A stretch of 64,000 bases of DNA from Nitrobacter sp047149785. Its GTDB lineage: Bacteria > Pseudomonadota > Alphaproteobacteria > Rhizobiales > Xanthobacteraceae. The DNA lies in contig NZ_BAAGBE010000001.1 of NCBI RefSeq assembly GCF_047149785.1, positions 2,480,001 to 2,544,000 on the forward strand. Reading direction: 5' to 3'. The position numbers were made by a program, and so were the translations under genes. Below, piece after piece: positions 40,954-49,849 of this stretch (its first letter is position 1; every line of letters starts with the position of its first letter). The notes under the pieces were generated by a model, which saw only the letters and a program-made list of their open reading frames with translations, did no database searches and was not told the origin of the DNA.

Positions 40954-41442
40954 ATGCCGGACCGTTCGATCGAGAGCGACTTTCTCTTTACCCTGTTCGA
41001 GGTGCAGCGCCTGCTCCGGCTCTTCGCCGACAAACAGGCGTCGCGCTACGGCCTGAACCGGGCGCAGTGGGCTGTGCTCGCCAAACTGGAGCGCACCGAA
41101 GGGCTGAAGCAGGCCGATGTCGCGGAGTTGATGGAGATGCAGCCCATTACTCTGACGCGATTGATCGACAAGCTTTGCAAGGCCGGCCTGATCGAGCGCC
41201 GCGGCGATGACACCGACCGCCGCATCAACCGCCTTTACCTGACCCGGGCCGCGCGGCCCTTGCTGGCGCAGCTTGCCGCATTGCGTGGCGAAATCACACA
41301 AGCCGCGCTCGCCGATATCGCGATCGCGGATGCACGCCGTCTGATCGAGCAACTTCAAACCGTCAAGGACAATGTCCGCAACGCGCTGCAAGGCGTCGGG
41401 CACATCGACAACAGTAAAGCGAAAGAACAGCGCTATGGCTGA
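40954..41442 (+). CDS. MarR family transcriptional regulator
   Basis: A 162-residue MarR-type repressor. The winged helix is AQWAVLAKLERTEGLKQADV, AELMEMQPITLTRLIDKLC and AGLIERRGDDTDRRINRLYL. Dimerisation helices lie at both ends. ATG 40954 has TAGGAG eight bases upstream; a GTG at 40936 is in frame. It overlaps the next gene by eight bases and so is the first gene of an operon with the HlyD-like and DHA2 efflux proteins, the EmrR-EmrA-EmrB arrangement. It presumably represses them until a drug or metabolite binds. Confidence 0.92.
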   Translation: MPDRSIESDFLFTLFEVQRLLRLFADKQASRYGLNRAQWAVLAKLERTEGLKQADVAELMEMQPITLTRLIDKLCKAGLIERRGDDTDRRINRLYLTRAARPLLAQLAALRGEITQAALADIAIADARRLIEQLQTVKDNVRNALQGVGHIDNSKAKEQRYG

Positions 41443-42595
41443 GCCAGCCCTGAAATTTCCACCCGATCAGAAAGGCGCGCCGGCGGTGCTGCCTCCATCG
41501 CCGCCCAAGGATGCCAAGCCGCGCCGGCGGTTGCTGGCTTCGCTGCGCCGCTACCGCCGGCCGCTGCTTCTGGTCGTGCTGCCGCTGATCGCGCTGATCG
41601 CCGGGCTGACATTCTATCTGTCGGGCGGCCGCTACGTGACGACCGACGACGCCTATGTCGGCGCGCAGAAGGTTCTGATCACGCCGGAGGTCTCCGGCAA
41701 GATCGACAGCGTGACCGTGAAGGAAGGTCAGCACGTCAAACAGGGCGATCCCCTGTTCGAGATCGATCCAGTGCCGTTCCGCCTGGCCGTCCAGCAAGCG
41801 CAAGCGAAGCTGAGTGTCGCCACAATCGAATACAACACGCTGAAATCGAACCTCGCCAATTATGCCCAGTCCGAAGCGCTCGCCCAGCAGAGCATCGACG
41901 TCAAGCAGCGCGATGTCGATCGCAAGACGGCGCTCGTGAAAAGCAATTCCGGATCGCGGCTCGACCTCGACAATTCCCTCAGCGCGCTGGTGCAGGCGCA
42001 GGGCGTGAACCAGATTCTGGAGCAGCAGATTTCGAATGCCCGCAACAAGCTGCTTGGCGATCCACATTTGCCGATCGAGAAATTCCCCGCCTATGCGCAG
42101 GCCAAGGCCGCGCTGGCCGACGCGCAGCGCAACCTCGCGAATACCGAGCTGCGCGCGCCGATCGACGGCGTCGCCACGCAGGTCGACAACATTCAGCTCG
42201 GCCGCTTCGTCGCCGCCGGAACGCCGGTGTTCAGCGTCGTCGATCTCGACCATCCATGGGTCGATGCGAATCCCAAGGAATCCGACTTCACCTACGTGGC
42301 CGTCGGACAACCCGTCGATCTCTCCATCGACTCCTTCCCCGACCACACCTTCAAGGGCACCGTGGGGTCGCTCAGTCCCGGCACCGGCGCGACATTCGCG
42401 ATCCTGCCGCCGCAGAACGCCACCGGAAACTTCGTGAAGGTCGTGCAGCGCATTCCGGTCCGGATCTATTTCGACAAGAGCGATCCCGCCGTGGCCAAGC
42501 TGAAATCCGGCATGAGCGTCTACGTATCGATCGACACCCACCATCGCCGCACGCTCGCGGGCCTGCTTGGCCTGTCGCGCACAAAGCAGAACTAG
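41435..42595 (+). CDS. emrA: HlyD/EmrA family membrane fusion protein
   Basis: Periplasmic adaptor of a multidrug efflux pump, 386 residues. One membrane helix (LLLVVLPLIALIAGLTFYL, about 44-63) is followed by YVTTDDAYVGAQKVLITPEV, the first half of the lipoyl domain (GKIDSVTVKEGQHVKQGDPL), a long alpha-hairpin, and the second half ADAQRNLANTELRAPIDGVA. The beta-barrel part has FKGTVGSLSPGTGATFAILP. It bridges the DHA2 permease to an outer-membrane channel encoded elsewhere. It overlaps marR and ends four bases before the permease gene. Confidence 0.94.
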   Translation: MAEPALKFPPDQKGAPAVLPPSPPKDAKPRRRLLASLRRYRRPLLLVVLPLIALIAGLTFYLSGGRYVTTDDAYVGAQKVLITPEVSGKIDSVTVKEGQHVKQGDPLFEIDPVPFRLAVQQAQAKLSVATIEYNTLKSNLANYAQSEALAQQSIDVKQRDVDRKTALVKSNSGSRLDLDNSLSALVQAQGVNQILEQQISNARNKLLGDPHLPIEKFPAYAQAKAALADAQRNLANTELRAPIDGVATQVDNIQLGRFVAAGTPVFSVVDLDHPWVDANPKESDFTYVAVGQPVDLSIDSFPDHTFKGTVGSLSPGTGATFAILPPQNATGNFVKVVQRIPVRIYFDKSDPAVAKLKSGMSVYVSIDTHHRRTLAGLLGLSRTKQN

Positions 42596-42599
42596 ATCG

Positions 42600-44156
42600 A
42601 TGTCGGCGGCCCCCGCACATTCGGCCGCGGTTCCGGGGCTGCGCCGGAACATGGTGACGATCTGCGCCATGACCGCGACCATCATGCAGGCGCTCGACAC
42701 CACGATCGCCAACGTCGCGCTGCCTTACATGCAGGGGTCGCTGTCGGCGTCGCAGGACCAGATCAACTGGGTGCTGACTTCCTATATCGTGGCCGCCGCC
42801 ATCATGACCGCGCCGGTCGGCTGGATCGCCAACCGCTTCGGCCGCAAGCGCATCTTTATCCTCTGCTCGGCAGGCTTCACCCTCGCATCGGTGATGTGCG
42901 GACTGTCGCAGGATATCACCCAGATGGTGCTGTCCCGTTTGCTGCAAGGCGTGTTCGGCGCCGCGCTGGTGCCGCTGTCGCAGGCCGTGCTGCTCGACAG
43001 CTACGCGCTGCACGAGCGCGCCAAGGCGATGGCGATCTGGGGCATGGGTGTGATGATGGGGCCGATCATGGGCCCCTCGCTCGGCGCGTGGCTGACCGAA
43101 ACCTATAGCTGGCACTGGGTGTTCTTCGTGAACCTGCCGTTCGGCCTGATCACGGTCATCGGTCTGAGCATTTTCATGGACGAGACCCGGCTCGACACCA
43201 AACTGCAATTCGACTGGTTCGGCTTCACGGCGCTCGCCATCGGCATCGGCGCGCTGCAGCTTGCGCTCGATCGCGGCGAGCAGCTCGACTGGCTGGAATC
43301 CTGGGAGATCACCACCGAGTTCATCGTCTCTGCCGTCGGCTTCTACTATTTCTTCGCGCACTCGCTGACGACGAAGCGACCGTTCGTTCAGTTCGCGATC
43401 TTCAAGGACCGGAATTTCGCGACCGCGCTTATCTTCATGGCGGTGATCGGCGTGGTGCTGTTCTCGACCATGGCGCTGGCCTCGCCGCTGTTTCAGAACG
43501 CCTACGGCTACCCGATCCTGACCGCGGGGCTGCTGCTCGCGACACGAGGCATCGGAACGTTCGTGGCCATGATGATGGTCAGCCGCCTCATGGCATACTT
43601 CGAGGCGCGGACCCTGATCGCCGCCGGCCTGACGCTGATCGCGATCACGCTCTACGACATGGCCGGCTGGACCGCCGATATTTCGGTGCGGGCCATTGCC
43701 ATCAACAGTATCTTCCAGGGCTACGGTATTGGCCTTGTCTTCGTGCCGATGACCACCGCGGCCTTCATGACGCTGCCCGACCATTTGCGCACCGACGGCA
43801 CCTCGATGCTGACGCTGGTGCGCAACGTCGCGAGTTCCATCGGCATTTCCATTGTCATCGCGCGACTGACAAGCGGAAGCATTCGCGTCCATGCCGTACT
43901 GGCCGAGCATATCAACCCGTTCAACAACGCGCTGCAGATGCCGAACGTGACAAGCACCATCAACCTCAACACCGACATGGGCCGTGCGATGATGGACCTG
44001 ATCCTCAATGCGCAGGCGCAGATCATCGCGTTCTCGCAGGACTTCGAACTGGTCGCGCTGGTGACCGTCCTCGCGATTCCGCTGGCGCTGATCCTGAAAT
44101 CGACCAAGGCGGCGATGCGCGCGCCGTCCGCGGATCATGCCGCGGTAATGGAATAG
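42600..44156 (+). CDS. emrB: DHA2 family drug/H+ antiporter (EmrB type)
   Basis: Inner-membrane efflux permease of 518 residues with about fourteen helices. Family motifs include the D1 motif MQALDTTIANVALPYMQGSL, VLTSYIVAAAIMTAPVGWIA, motif A NRFGRKRIFILCS and motif C GVMMGPIMGPSLGAWLTE. It should export hydrophobic drugs or host compounds using the proton gradient, with the preceding EmrA. ATG 42600 is four bases after the emrA stop. The far larger antisense frame opposite this gene is a codon-bias shadow. Confidence 0.94.
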   Translation: MSAAPAHSAAVPGLRRNMVTICAMTATIMQALDTTIANVALPYMQGSLSASQDQINWVLTSYIVAAAIMTAPVGWIANRFGRKRIFILCSAGFTLASVMCGLSQDITQMVLSRLLQGVFGAALVPLSQAVLLDSYALHERAKAMAIWGMGVMMGPIMGPSLGAWLTETYSWHWVFFVNLPFGLITVIGLSIFMDETRLDTKLQFDWFGFTALAIGIGALQLALDRGEQLDWLESWEITTEFIVSAVGFYYFFAHSLTTKRPFVQFAIFKDRNFATALIFMAVIGVVLFSTMALASPLFQNAYGYPILTAGLLLATRGIGTFVAMMMVSRLMAYFEARTLIAAGLTLIAITLYDMAGWTADISVRAIAINSIFQGYGIGLVFVPMTTAAFMTLPDHLRTDGTSMLTLVRNVASSIGISIVIARLTSGSIRVHAVLAEHINPFNNALQMPNVTSTINLNTDMGRAMMDLILNAQAQIIAFSQDFELVALVTVLAIPLALILKSTKAAMRAPSADHAAVME

Positions 44157-44266
44157 GATGAACAGCACGGACGCCCTCGCGCGACCGCGAACCGATCACG
44201 TGGAAAACGGGCACGGCCGCCGCAATGCCATAGGAAGCGGCATTGAAACTCTGTAGTTTCGCCGCC

Positions 44267-46993
44267 ATGACGATCCAGCACACCGTTCCGACATCGCCGA
44301 GCACTGCCGCCTCCGCCGAGGCGTCGCGGGTTACACCGATGATGGAGCAGTATCTCGAAATCAAGGCGGCCAATCCCGGCCTGCTGCTGTTCTACCGGAT
44401 GGGCGATTTCTACGAGCTGTTCTTCGAGGATGCCGAAATCGCCTCCCGCGCGCTCGGCATCACGCTCACCAGGCGCGGCAGGCATCAGGGCGCGGATATT
44501 CCGATGTGCGGCGTTCCGATCGAACGCTCGGACGATTACCTGCACCGGCTGATCGCGCTCGGCCATCGCGTCGCGGTATGCGAGCAGACCGAGGATCCGG
44601 CGGCGGCGCGCAAGCGCGGCAACAAGAGCGTGGTGCGCCGCGATGTGGTTCGGCTGGTCACGCCGGGGACGCTGACCGAGGAGACGCTGCTCGATGCCAA
44701 GGCCAACAATTATCTGCTGGCGCTGGCGCGCGCGCGGGCCTCATCGGGAGGCGACCGCATCGCGCTGGCCTGGATCGACATCTCCACGGCGGAGTTCATG
44801 GTCACCGAGTGCTCCACCGGCGAACTCGCCGCCACGCTCGCGCGCATCAATCCCAATGAAGTGATCGTGTCCGATGCGCTCCATGGCGATGCGGACATGA
44901 GCGCGCTGCTGCGGGAGTTGCCGTCGGTGACGCCGCTGACCCGCGACGTGTTCGACAGCGCGACCGCCGAGCGGCGGCTGTGCGATTATTTCGCGGTCGC
45001 CACCATGGACGGACTCAGCGCCATGTCGCGGCTGGAAGCGACCGCAGCAGCCGCCGCCGTCACCTATATCGACCGCACCCAGATCGGCAAGCGGCCGCCG
45101 CTATCGCCGCCGTCGCGGGAAGCCTCGGGCAGCGCCATGGCGATCGACCCCGCCACCCGCGCCAACCTCGAACTGACGCGCACGCTCGCGGGCGAACGGC
45201 GCGGCTCGCTGCTCGACGCCATCGACCGCACGGTGACCGCCGCCGGATCGCGGCTGCTGGCGCAGCGATTGGCGGCGCCGCTGACCGACAACGCGGCGAT
45301 TGCGCGGCGGCTGGATGCCGTCGCCGCATTCGTAGCCGACAACGCCGCATGCGACGACATCCGCACCGTGTTGCGCGCGGCGCCCGATATGTCGCGGGCG
45401 CTGGCGCGGCTCTCGGTCGGCCGCGGCGGTCCGCGCGACCTCGCGGGCCTGCGGGACGGCATCGTTGCCGCCGATCAGGCTTTGGCGCGGCTTTCCGCGC
45501 TTTCCGATCCGCCGACGGACATCGCCACGGCGATGGCGGCGCTGCGGCGACCCTCCCGCGATCTCGCGCGCGAACTCGGCGATGCGCTGGCGGACGAACT
45601 GCCGCTGACGAAACGCGACGGCGGCTTCGCCCGCGAGGGCTACGAGGGTGCGCTCGACGAGGCCCGAAAACTGCGCGACGACTCGCGCCTCGTCGTCGCC
45701 GCGATGCAGGCCCGCTACGCCGAGGAGACCGGCGTCAAGGCGCTCAAGATCCGCCACAACAACGTGCTCGGCTATTTCGTCGAAGTGACCACGCAGCACG
45801 GCGACAGGCTGATGAGCGCGCCGCTCAACGCCACTTTCATTCATCGCCAGACGCTGGCCGGCCAGGTGCGCTTCACCACATCGGAACTCGGCGAGATCGA
45901 AGCCAGGATCGCCAATGCCGGCGACCGAGCGCTCGGCCTCGAACTGGAGATTTTCGACCGGCTCGCCGCGATGGTGGTCGAGGCCGGCGACGACCTGCGC
46001 AATGCGGCGCACGCCTTCGCGCAACTGGATGTGGCGGCCTCGCTCGCCAGGCTCGCGGCCGACGAGAATTATACCCGGCCCGAGGTCGATGCCTCGCTCG
46101 GCTTCGCCGTCGAGGGCGGCCGGCATCCGGTGGTGGAGCAGGCGCTCAAGCGCGGCGGCCAGCCGTTCATCGCCAATGCCTGCGACCTGTCGCCGGGCCC
46201 GGGCCAGACCTCCGGCCAAATCTGGCTGCTCACCGGCCCGAACATGGCGGGCAAATCGACGTTCCTGCGCCAGAACGCGCTGATCGCGCTGATGGCCCAG
46301 ATCGGCAGCTTCGTGCCGGCGAGCCGCGCGCGCATCGGCATGATCGACCGGCTGTTCTCGCGGGTCGGCGCCGCTGACGATCTGGCGCGCGGACGCTCGA
46401 CCTTCATGGTGGAGATGGTGGAAACCGCCGTCATCCTCAATCAGGCATCGGAGCGCTCACTCGTGATCCTCGACGAGATCGGGCGCGGCACCGCGACCTT
46501 CGACGGCCTCTCGATCGCGTGGGCGGCGATCGAGCACCTGCACGAAACCAACCGCTGCCGTTCGCTGTTCGCAACGCACTATCACGAACTCACCGCGCTG
46601 TCGGCAAAGCTGCCGCGGCTGTTCAACGCCACCGTGCGGGTCAAGGAATGGCACGGCGAGGTGGTGTTCCTGCACGAGGTGCTGCCCGGCGCCGCCGACC
46701 GTTCCTACGGCATCCAGGTGGCGAAACTCGCCGGCCTGCCGCCATCCGTGATCGCGCGCGCCAAAGCGGTGCTGGCGAAACTGGAGGCTCAGGATCGCGG
46801 ATCGACCGTGCGCGCGCTGGTCGACGACCTGCCGCTGTTCGCGGTGCCGTCGCGCGCTACCGAGGAATCCGCGCCGTCCGGAGAAACCCCGCAACTGGTC
46901 GAGGCGTTGAAAGCCCTGCATCCCGACGAGATGTCGCCGCGCGAGGCGCTGGATGCGCTCTATGCTCTCAAGGCGAAACTGCCGAAACAGTGA
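44267..46993 (+). CDS. mutS: DNA mismatch repair protein MutS
   Basis: MutS, 908 residues, which recognises mispairs and starts methyl-independent mismatch repair. The mismatch domain has TPMMEQYLEIKAANPGLLLF, YRMGDFYELFFEDAE with the Phe-x-Glu wedge nearby, and DIPMCGVPIERSDDYLHRL. The core and clamp follow. The ATPase has Walker A GPNMAGKST (about 657-665), FMVEMVETAVILNQA, Walker B LVILDEIGRGTATFDGLSIA and the FATHYHEL switch. I start at ATG 44267 (MTIQHTVP), the usual N-terminus; a TTG at 44243 with AGGAAG upstream is possible. It is 110 bases downstream of emrB. Confidence 0.97.
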   Translation: MTIQHTVPTSPSTAASAEASRVTPMMEQYLEIKAANPGLLLFYRMGDFYELFFEDAEIASRALGITLTRRGRHQGADIPMCGVPIERSDDYLHRLIALGHRVAVCEQTEDPAAARKRGNKSVVRRDVVRLVTPGTLTEETLLDAKANNYLLALARARASSGGDRIALAWIDISTAEFMVTECSTGELAATLARINPNEVIVSDALHGDADMSALLRELPSVTPLTRDVFDSATAERRLCDYFAVATMDGLSAMSRLEATAAAAAVTYIDRTQIGKRPPLSPPSREASGSAMAIDPATRANLELTRTLAGERRGSLLDAIDRTVTAAGSRLLAQRLAAPLTDNAAIARRLDAVAAFVADNAACDDIRTVLRAAPDMSRALARLSVGRGGPRDLAGLRDGIVAADQALARLSALSDPPTDIATAMAALRRPSRDLARELGDALADELPLTKRDGGFAREGYEGALDEARKLRDDSRLVVAAMQARYAEETGVKALKIRHNNVLGYFVEVTTQHGDRLMSAPLNATFIHRQTLAGQVRFTTSELGEIEARIANAGDRALGLELEIFDRLAAMVVEAGDDLRNAAHAFAQLDVAASLARLAADENYTRPEVDASLGFAVEGGRHPVVEQALKRGGQPFIANACDLSPGPGQTSGQIWLLTGPNMAGKSTFLRQNALIALMAQIGSFVPASRARIGMIDRLFSRVGAADDLARGRSTFMVEMVETAVILNQASERSLVILDEIGRGTATFDGLSIAWAAIEHLHETNRCRSLFATHYHELTALSAKLPRLFNATVRVKEWHGEVVFLHEVLPGAADRSYGIQVAKLAGLPPSVIARAKAVLAKLEAQDRGSTVRALVDDLPLFAVPSRATEESAPSGETPQLVEALKALHPDEMSPREALDALYALKAKLPKQ

Positions 46994-47006
46994 CCAGCGT
47001 GCCGCG

Positions 47007-48266
47007 ATGCCGCGAAATCTCCCCTCCATTGTCGATGTCGCCATCATCGGCGCCGGCGCCGCCGGACTCGGCGCAGCCGACGCGCTGAAGGATTCCGGCC
47101 TCTCCATCATCGTGCTGGAAGCCCGCGACCGCGTCGGCGGACGCGCCCACACCATCGTTCCAGCCCCCGGCATCGTCTTCGATCTCGGCTGCGGCTGGCT
47201 GCATTCGGCCGACAAGAATTCTTTTATTGCAATCGCGGACCGCCTCGGTTTCGACATCGACAAAACCCCGCCGCCATGGCGCGAGCAGAGCTTTGACGCC
47301 GGATTCCCGGCGACCGAGCGCCAGGATTTCTTTGCCGCGCTCGATGCATTTGACGAGCGGACGAAAGAAGCCGCGAAAAGCGGCACCGACAGCGCCGCCA
47401 GCCTGTATCTCGCGCCGGACAACCGCTGGAATCCGATGATCGATGCGATTTCCAGCTATGTAAACGGCTGCGAACTCGACTCTGTTTCGGTCCACGATAC
47501 CGCCGCCTATGAGGACACCGGGATCAACTGGCGGGTGCGGCGCGGCTACGGCGCGCTGATCGCGGCCTATGGCCGGCCCTGCCCGGTCGCGCTGAATACG
47601 CGGGTGTGGCGCATCGATCATTCCGGCTTGCAACTGCGCATTGAAACCTCAAAGGGCACGCTGATGGCGACCAAAACGATCGTCACAGTGCCGACCAGCC
47701 TGATCGCGAACGAATCGATCCGCTTTCACCCCGAACTGCCCGCGAAGGTGAACGCTGCCGCCGGCCTGCCGCTCGGCGTCGACGACAAGGTGATGCTGGC
47801 GCTCGACGATCCCGCTAACGCGCTGCCGAAAGACGGCAACCTGCGCGGCGCGACCATGCAGACCAGAACGGGCGCCTATCATCTGCGCCCGTTCGGCCAG
47901 CCCTGCATCGAGGGATTTTTCGGCGGCAGCTTCGCGCGCGAACTTGAGGACGCCGGCGACGGCGCACTCGCGGCGCAAGCGATCGAGGAGATCGTGGCGC
48001 TGCTCGGCTCGGATTATCGAAGGAAACTGAAACCGCTGGCGGAATCGCGCTGGGCCCGCGACCCCTTTGCATCGGGAGCCTATTCCCACGCGCTGCCGGG
48101 CCACGCCGGCGACCGCGCCGTACTGGCTGCGCCGGTGGATAGCCGGCTTTTCTTCGCGGGCGAGGCCACCTCTTCGAACTTCTTCTCAACGGCGCATGGC
48201 GCGCGCGACAGCGGCGAGCGGGCGGCGCGGGATGTGATGGAGGCTGTGCGATTGCCAAAACGCTGA
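47007..48266 (+). CDS. FAD-dependent amine oxidase-like protein
   Basis: A 419-residue flavoprotein of the monoamine/polyamine oxidase superfamily. The FAD Rossmann motif is VDVAIIGAGAAGLGAADAL with EARDRVGGRAHT after it. The substrate part contains GYGALIAAYGRP and TVPTSLIANESIRFHPELP. The C-terminal FAD-binding block is SRLFFAGEATSSNFFSTAHG with ARDSGERAA. It is probably cytoplasmic; the amine substrate cannot be told. It starts 13 bases after mutS and may be co-transcribed with it, without an obvious functional link. Confidence 0.9.
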   Translation: MPRNLPSIVDVAIIGAGAAGLGAADALKDSGLSIIVLEARDRVGGRAHTIVPAPGIVFDLGCGWLHSADKNSFIAIADRLGFDIDKTPPPWREQSFDAGFPATERQDFFAALDAFDERTKEAAKSGTDSAASLYLAPDNRWNPMIDAISSYVNGCELDSVSVHDTAAYEDTGINWRVRRGYGALIAAYGRPCPVALNTRVWRIDHSGLQLRIETSKGTLMATKTIVTVPTSLIANESIRFHPELPAKVNAAAGLPLGVDDKVMLALDDPANALPKDGNLRGATMQTRTGAYHLRPFGQPCIEGFFGGSFARELEDAGDGALAAQAIEEIVALLGSDYRRKLKPLAESRWARDPFASGAYSHALPGHAGDRAVLAAPVDSRLFFAGEATSSNFFSTAHGARDSGERAARDVMEAVRLPKR

Positions 48267-48335
48267 CACGGAGCCTGGACTGGTTGTCCCTTTTCGATAC
48301 AAAACGCCGCACTGGCGATGCGGGAAGCTCACATT

Positions 48336-48351
48336 TTAACCTTTAATTAAC
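48336..48351 (+). promoter_or_regulatory. CtrA-like binding site
   Basis: TTAA-CCTTTAA-TTAAC, an exact match to the TTAA-N7-TTAAC full site of the cell-cycle regulator CtrA. It ends 43 bases before the GNAT ATG at 48395 and directly before an in-frame ATG at 48353, which argues for the downstream start. Confidence 0.55.
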
Positions 48352-48394
48352 GATGGACCTTGAAGACCGCGCGCGGACTTGCTTTGATCGGGGC

Positions 48395-48904
48395 ATGAGC
48401 ACGACCCTGATCGAACTCCGGCCAGCGAAGATCGCGGACGCATCCGCGGTTGCGGCGACCCATGACGAATCCTGGCGTTCGGCTTATCAGGGCATCATTC
48501 CCGGCGCGGAACTGGAAAAGCTGATCAACCGGCGCGGCCCGCTCTGGTGGGACAGCGCGATCCGCAAGGGCAGCCGCGTCAGCGTGCTGGTGTTCGGCGA
48601 CAAGGTGGCCGGCTATGCCAATTACGGCCGCAACCGTGCTCGCAGCCTGCAATATGACGGCGAAATCTACGAGCTTTACCTGCGCCCCGAATTTCAGGGG
48701 CTGGGTTTTGGTCGGCGGCTGTTCACTGCGGCCCGGCGCGACCTGATGCAGAGCGGACTGAAAAGCATGGTGACCTGGGCGCTGTACGACAACGAGCCGG
48801 CGATGAAGTTCTATCCCGCGCTCGGCGGCCGCATGGTCGCGCGTTCCTCCGAGAGGTTCGGGCCGAAGTCGCTCGACAAAGTGGCCTTCGCCTGGACGGC
48901 CTAG
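48395..48904 (+). CDS. GNAT family N-acetyltransferase
   Basis: A 169-residue acetyl-CoA-dependent acetyltransferase. The N-terminal DASAVAATHDESWRSAYQGI and IIPGAELEKL are typical of the YjgM/PhnO-like subgroup. The acetyl-CoA loop is YLRPEFQGLGFGRRLFTAAR (motif A), followed by LYDNEPAMKFYPALGGRMV (motif B). The acceptor is unknown. ATG 48395 is preferred over 48353 because a CtrA-like site overlaps the earlier start. Its TAG stop (48902-48904) lies within the end of a family A repeat, so the repeat supplies the stop codon. Confidence 0.88.
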   Translation: MSTTLIELRPAKIADASAVAATHDESWRSAYQGIIPGAELEKLINRRGPLWWDSAIRKGSRVSVLVFGDKVAGYANYGRNRARSLQYDGEIYELYLRPEFQGLGFGRRLFTAARRDLMQSGLKSMVTWALYDNEPAMKFYPALGGRMVARSSERFGPKSLDKVAFAWTA

Positions 48905-48988
48905 AACCTTTCCGCTTCTGATGGAATCAGAAGCGGGCTCTAATTTTCTTCGCGCGGACCGGTATCCGCTTCGCTTGAAACGCTATAG
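48901..48988 (-). repeat. family A composite repeat, copy 6
   Basis: Inverted copy. Hairpin first: CTAGAACCTTTCCGCTTCTG / ATGGAATCAGAAGCGGGCTC. A shortened second module follows, with GCGCGGACCGGTATCCGCTT and GAAACGCTATAGG but without the GCGTTTTC arm. Its first bases overlap the stop codon of the GNAT gene. Confidence 0.85.
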
Positions 48989-49061
48989 GCGTTCGAAGAA
49001 CGTTGCCCGCCTATGGTCCCCGCGCCCAACTTTTCGGAAGACTCTTCCCGAAGATGGATGG

Positions 49062-49084
49062 ATACGCGGGTCAAGCCCGCGTAT
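49062..49084. repeat. CGGGTCAAGCCCG hairpin
   Basis: ATACGCGGG-TCAAG-CCCGCGTAT, nine-base arms, 45 bases upstream of ppa. The same GGGTCAAGCCC core is nested inside the family A copy at 8868-8997. A second palindrome, CTTTTCGGAAGACTCTTCCC, precedes it at about 49030. Confidence 0.65.
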
Positions 49085-49128
49085 GACGGCTATGCACAGA
49101 CCGACGCTCCTCGATCACGGGACCTCCC

Positions 49129-49659
49129 ATGCGTATCGATGCGATCTCGACCGGACCCAATCCGCCCCATGAGGTGAATGTCATCATCGAGGTACCGGTC
49201 GGCGGCGAGCCGATCAAGTACGAGATGGACAAGGACGCCGGCACGCTGGTGGTCGACCGGTTTCTCTACACGGCGATGCGCTATCCCGGTAATTACGGTT
49301 TCATCCCGCACACGCTGTCGCAGGACGGCGACCCCTGCGACGTCCTGGTCGCCAACACGCGCGGCATCGTGCCCGGCGCGGTGATCAGCGTGCGGCCGGT
49401 CGGCGTGCTGTTGATGGAGGACGAGGCCGGCGGCGACGAGAAGATCATCGCGGTTCCGACCTCGAAGCTGACCCAGCGCTACGACAAGATAAGGAATTAC
49501 AGCGACCTGCCGGACATCACGCTGCAGCAGATCCAGCACTTCTTCGAGCACTACAAGGATCTGGAGCCCGGCAAATGGGTCAAGGTGCTGCGCTGGGGCG
49601 GCGCGGAGGACGCGCACAGGCTGATACTGGAAGCCATCGCACGGGCGCAGGGGAAATAA
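49129..49659 (+). CDS. ppa: inorganic pyrophosphatase
   Basis: Family I soluble pyrophosphatase, 176 residues, hydrolysing PPi to drive biosynthesis. Active-site parts are VIIEVPVGGEPIKYEMDKDA (with the conserved Glu and Lys), RYPGNYGFIPHTL, and the metal signature DGDPCDVLV (D-x-D-P-x-D). LPDITLQQIQHFFEHYKDLE and KWVKVLRWGG close the fold. The frame starts MRIDAISTGPNPPHEVNV as in related species. It is monocistronic, preceded by repeats and followed by two GC-rich palindromes. Confidence 0.97.
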   Translation: MRIDAISTGPNPPHEVNVIIEVPVGGEPIKYEMDKDAGTLVVDRFLYTAMRYPGNYGFIPHTLSQDGDPCDVLVANTRGIVPGAVISVRPVGVLLMEDEAGGDEKIIAVPTSKLTQRYDKIRNYSDLPDITLQQIQHFFEHYKDLEPGKWVKVLRWGGAEDAHRLILEAIARAQGK

Positions 49660-49673
49660 TCGCCACTCTCATT

Positions 49674-49810
49674 TGTCCCGGACGCGGTTCAGCGTCTTCA
49701 CGCTGCGCCGCAGAGCCGGAACCGTCACGAAGATCGTCCCCCCCCTTTTTCACCCCCGGATCAGCAGCGCACCACGCCGCAAGAGCGGCGTGATGTGCAG
49801 CATCCGGGGC
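49674..49810. repeat. two GC-rich palindromic elements between ppa and folD
   Basis: The first runs TGTCCCGGACGCGGTTCAGC ... CTGCGCCGCAGAGCCGGAAC. The second has arms CCCGGATCAGCAGCGCACC and GTGCAGCATCCGGGG around GCCGCAAGAGCGGC. They resemble the CCCGGAC...GTCCGGG repeats common in this family. A run of eight C separates them. They lie between convergent genes and could terminate both. Confidence 0.65.
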
Positions 49811-49849
49811 ACGCCTCTTCCCTGGTTCGGCTTTTTATCGAAATTCTGC

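Noticed and set aside
42372..44168. 598-codon frame antisense to the emrB-type gene
   Set aside because: It has the composition of a reverse-strand shadow (many His, Asp, Arg), no ribosome site and no family resemblance, while the plus strand encodes a clear transporter.
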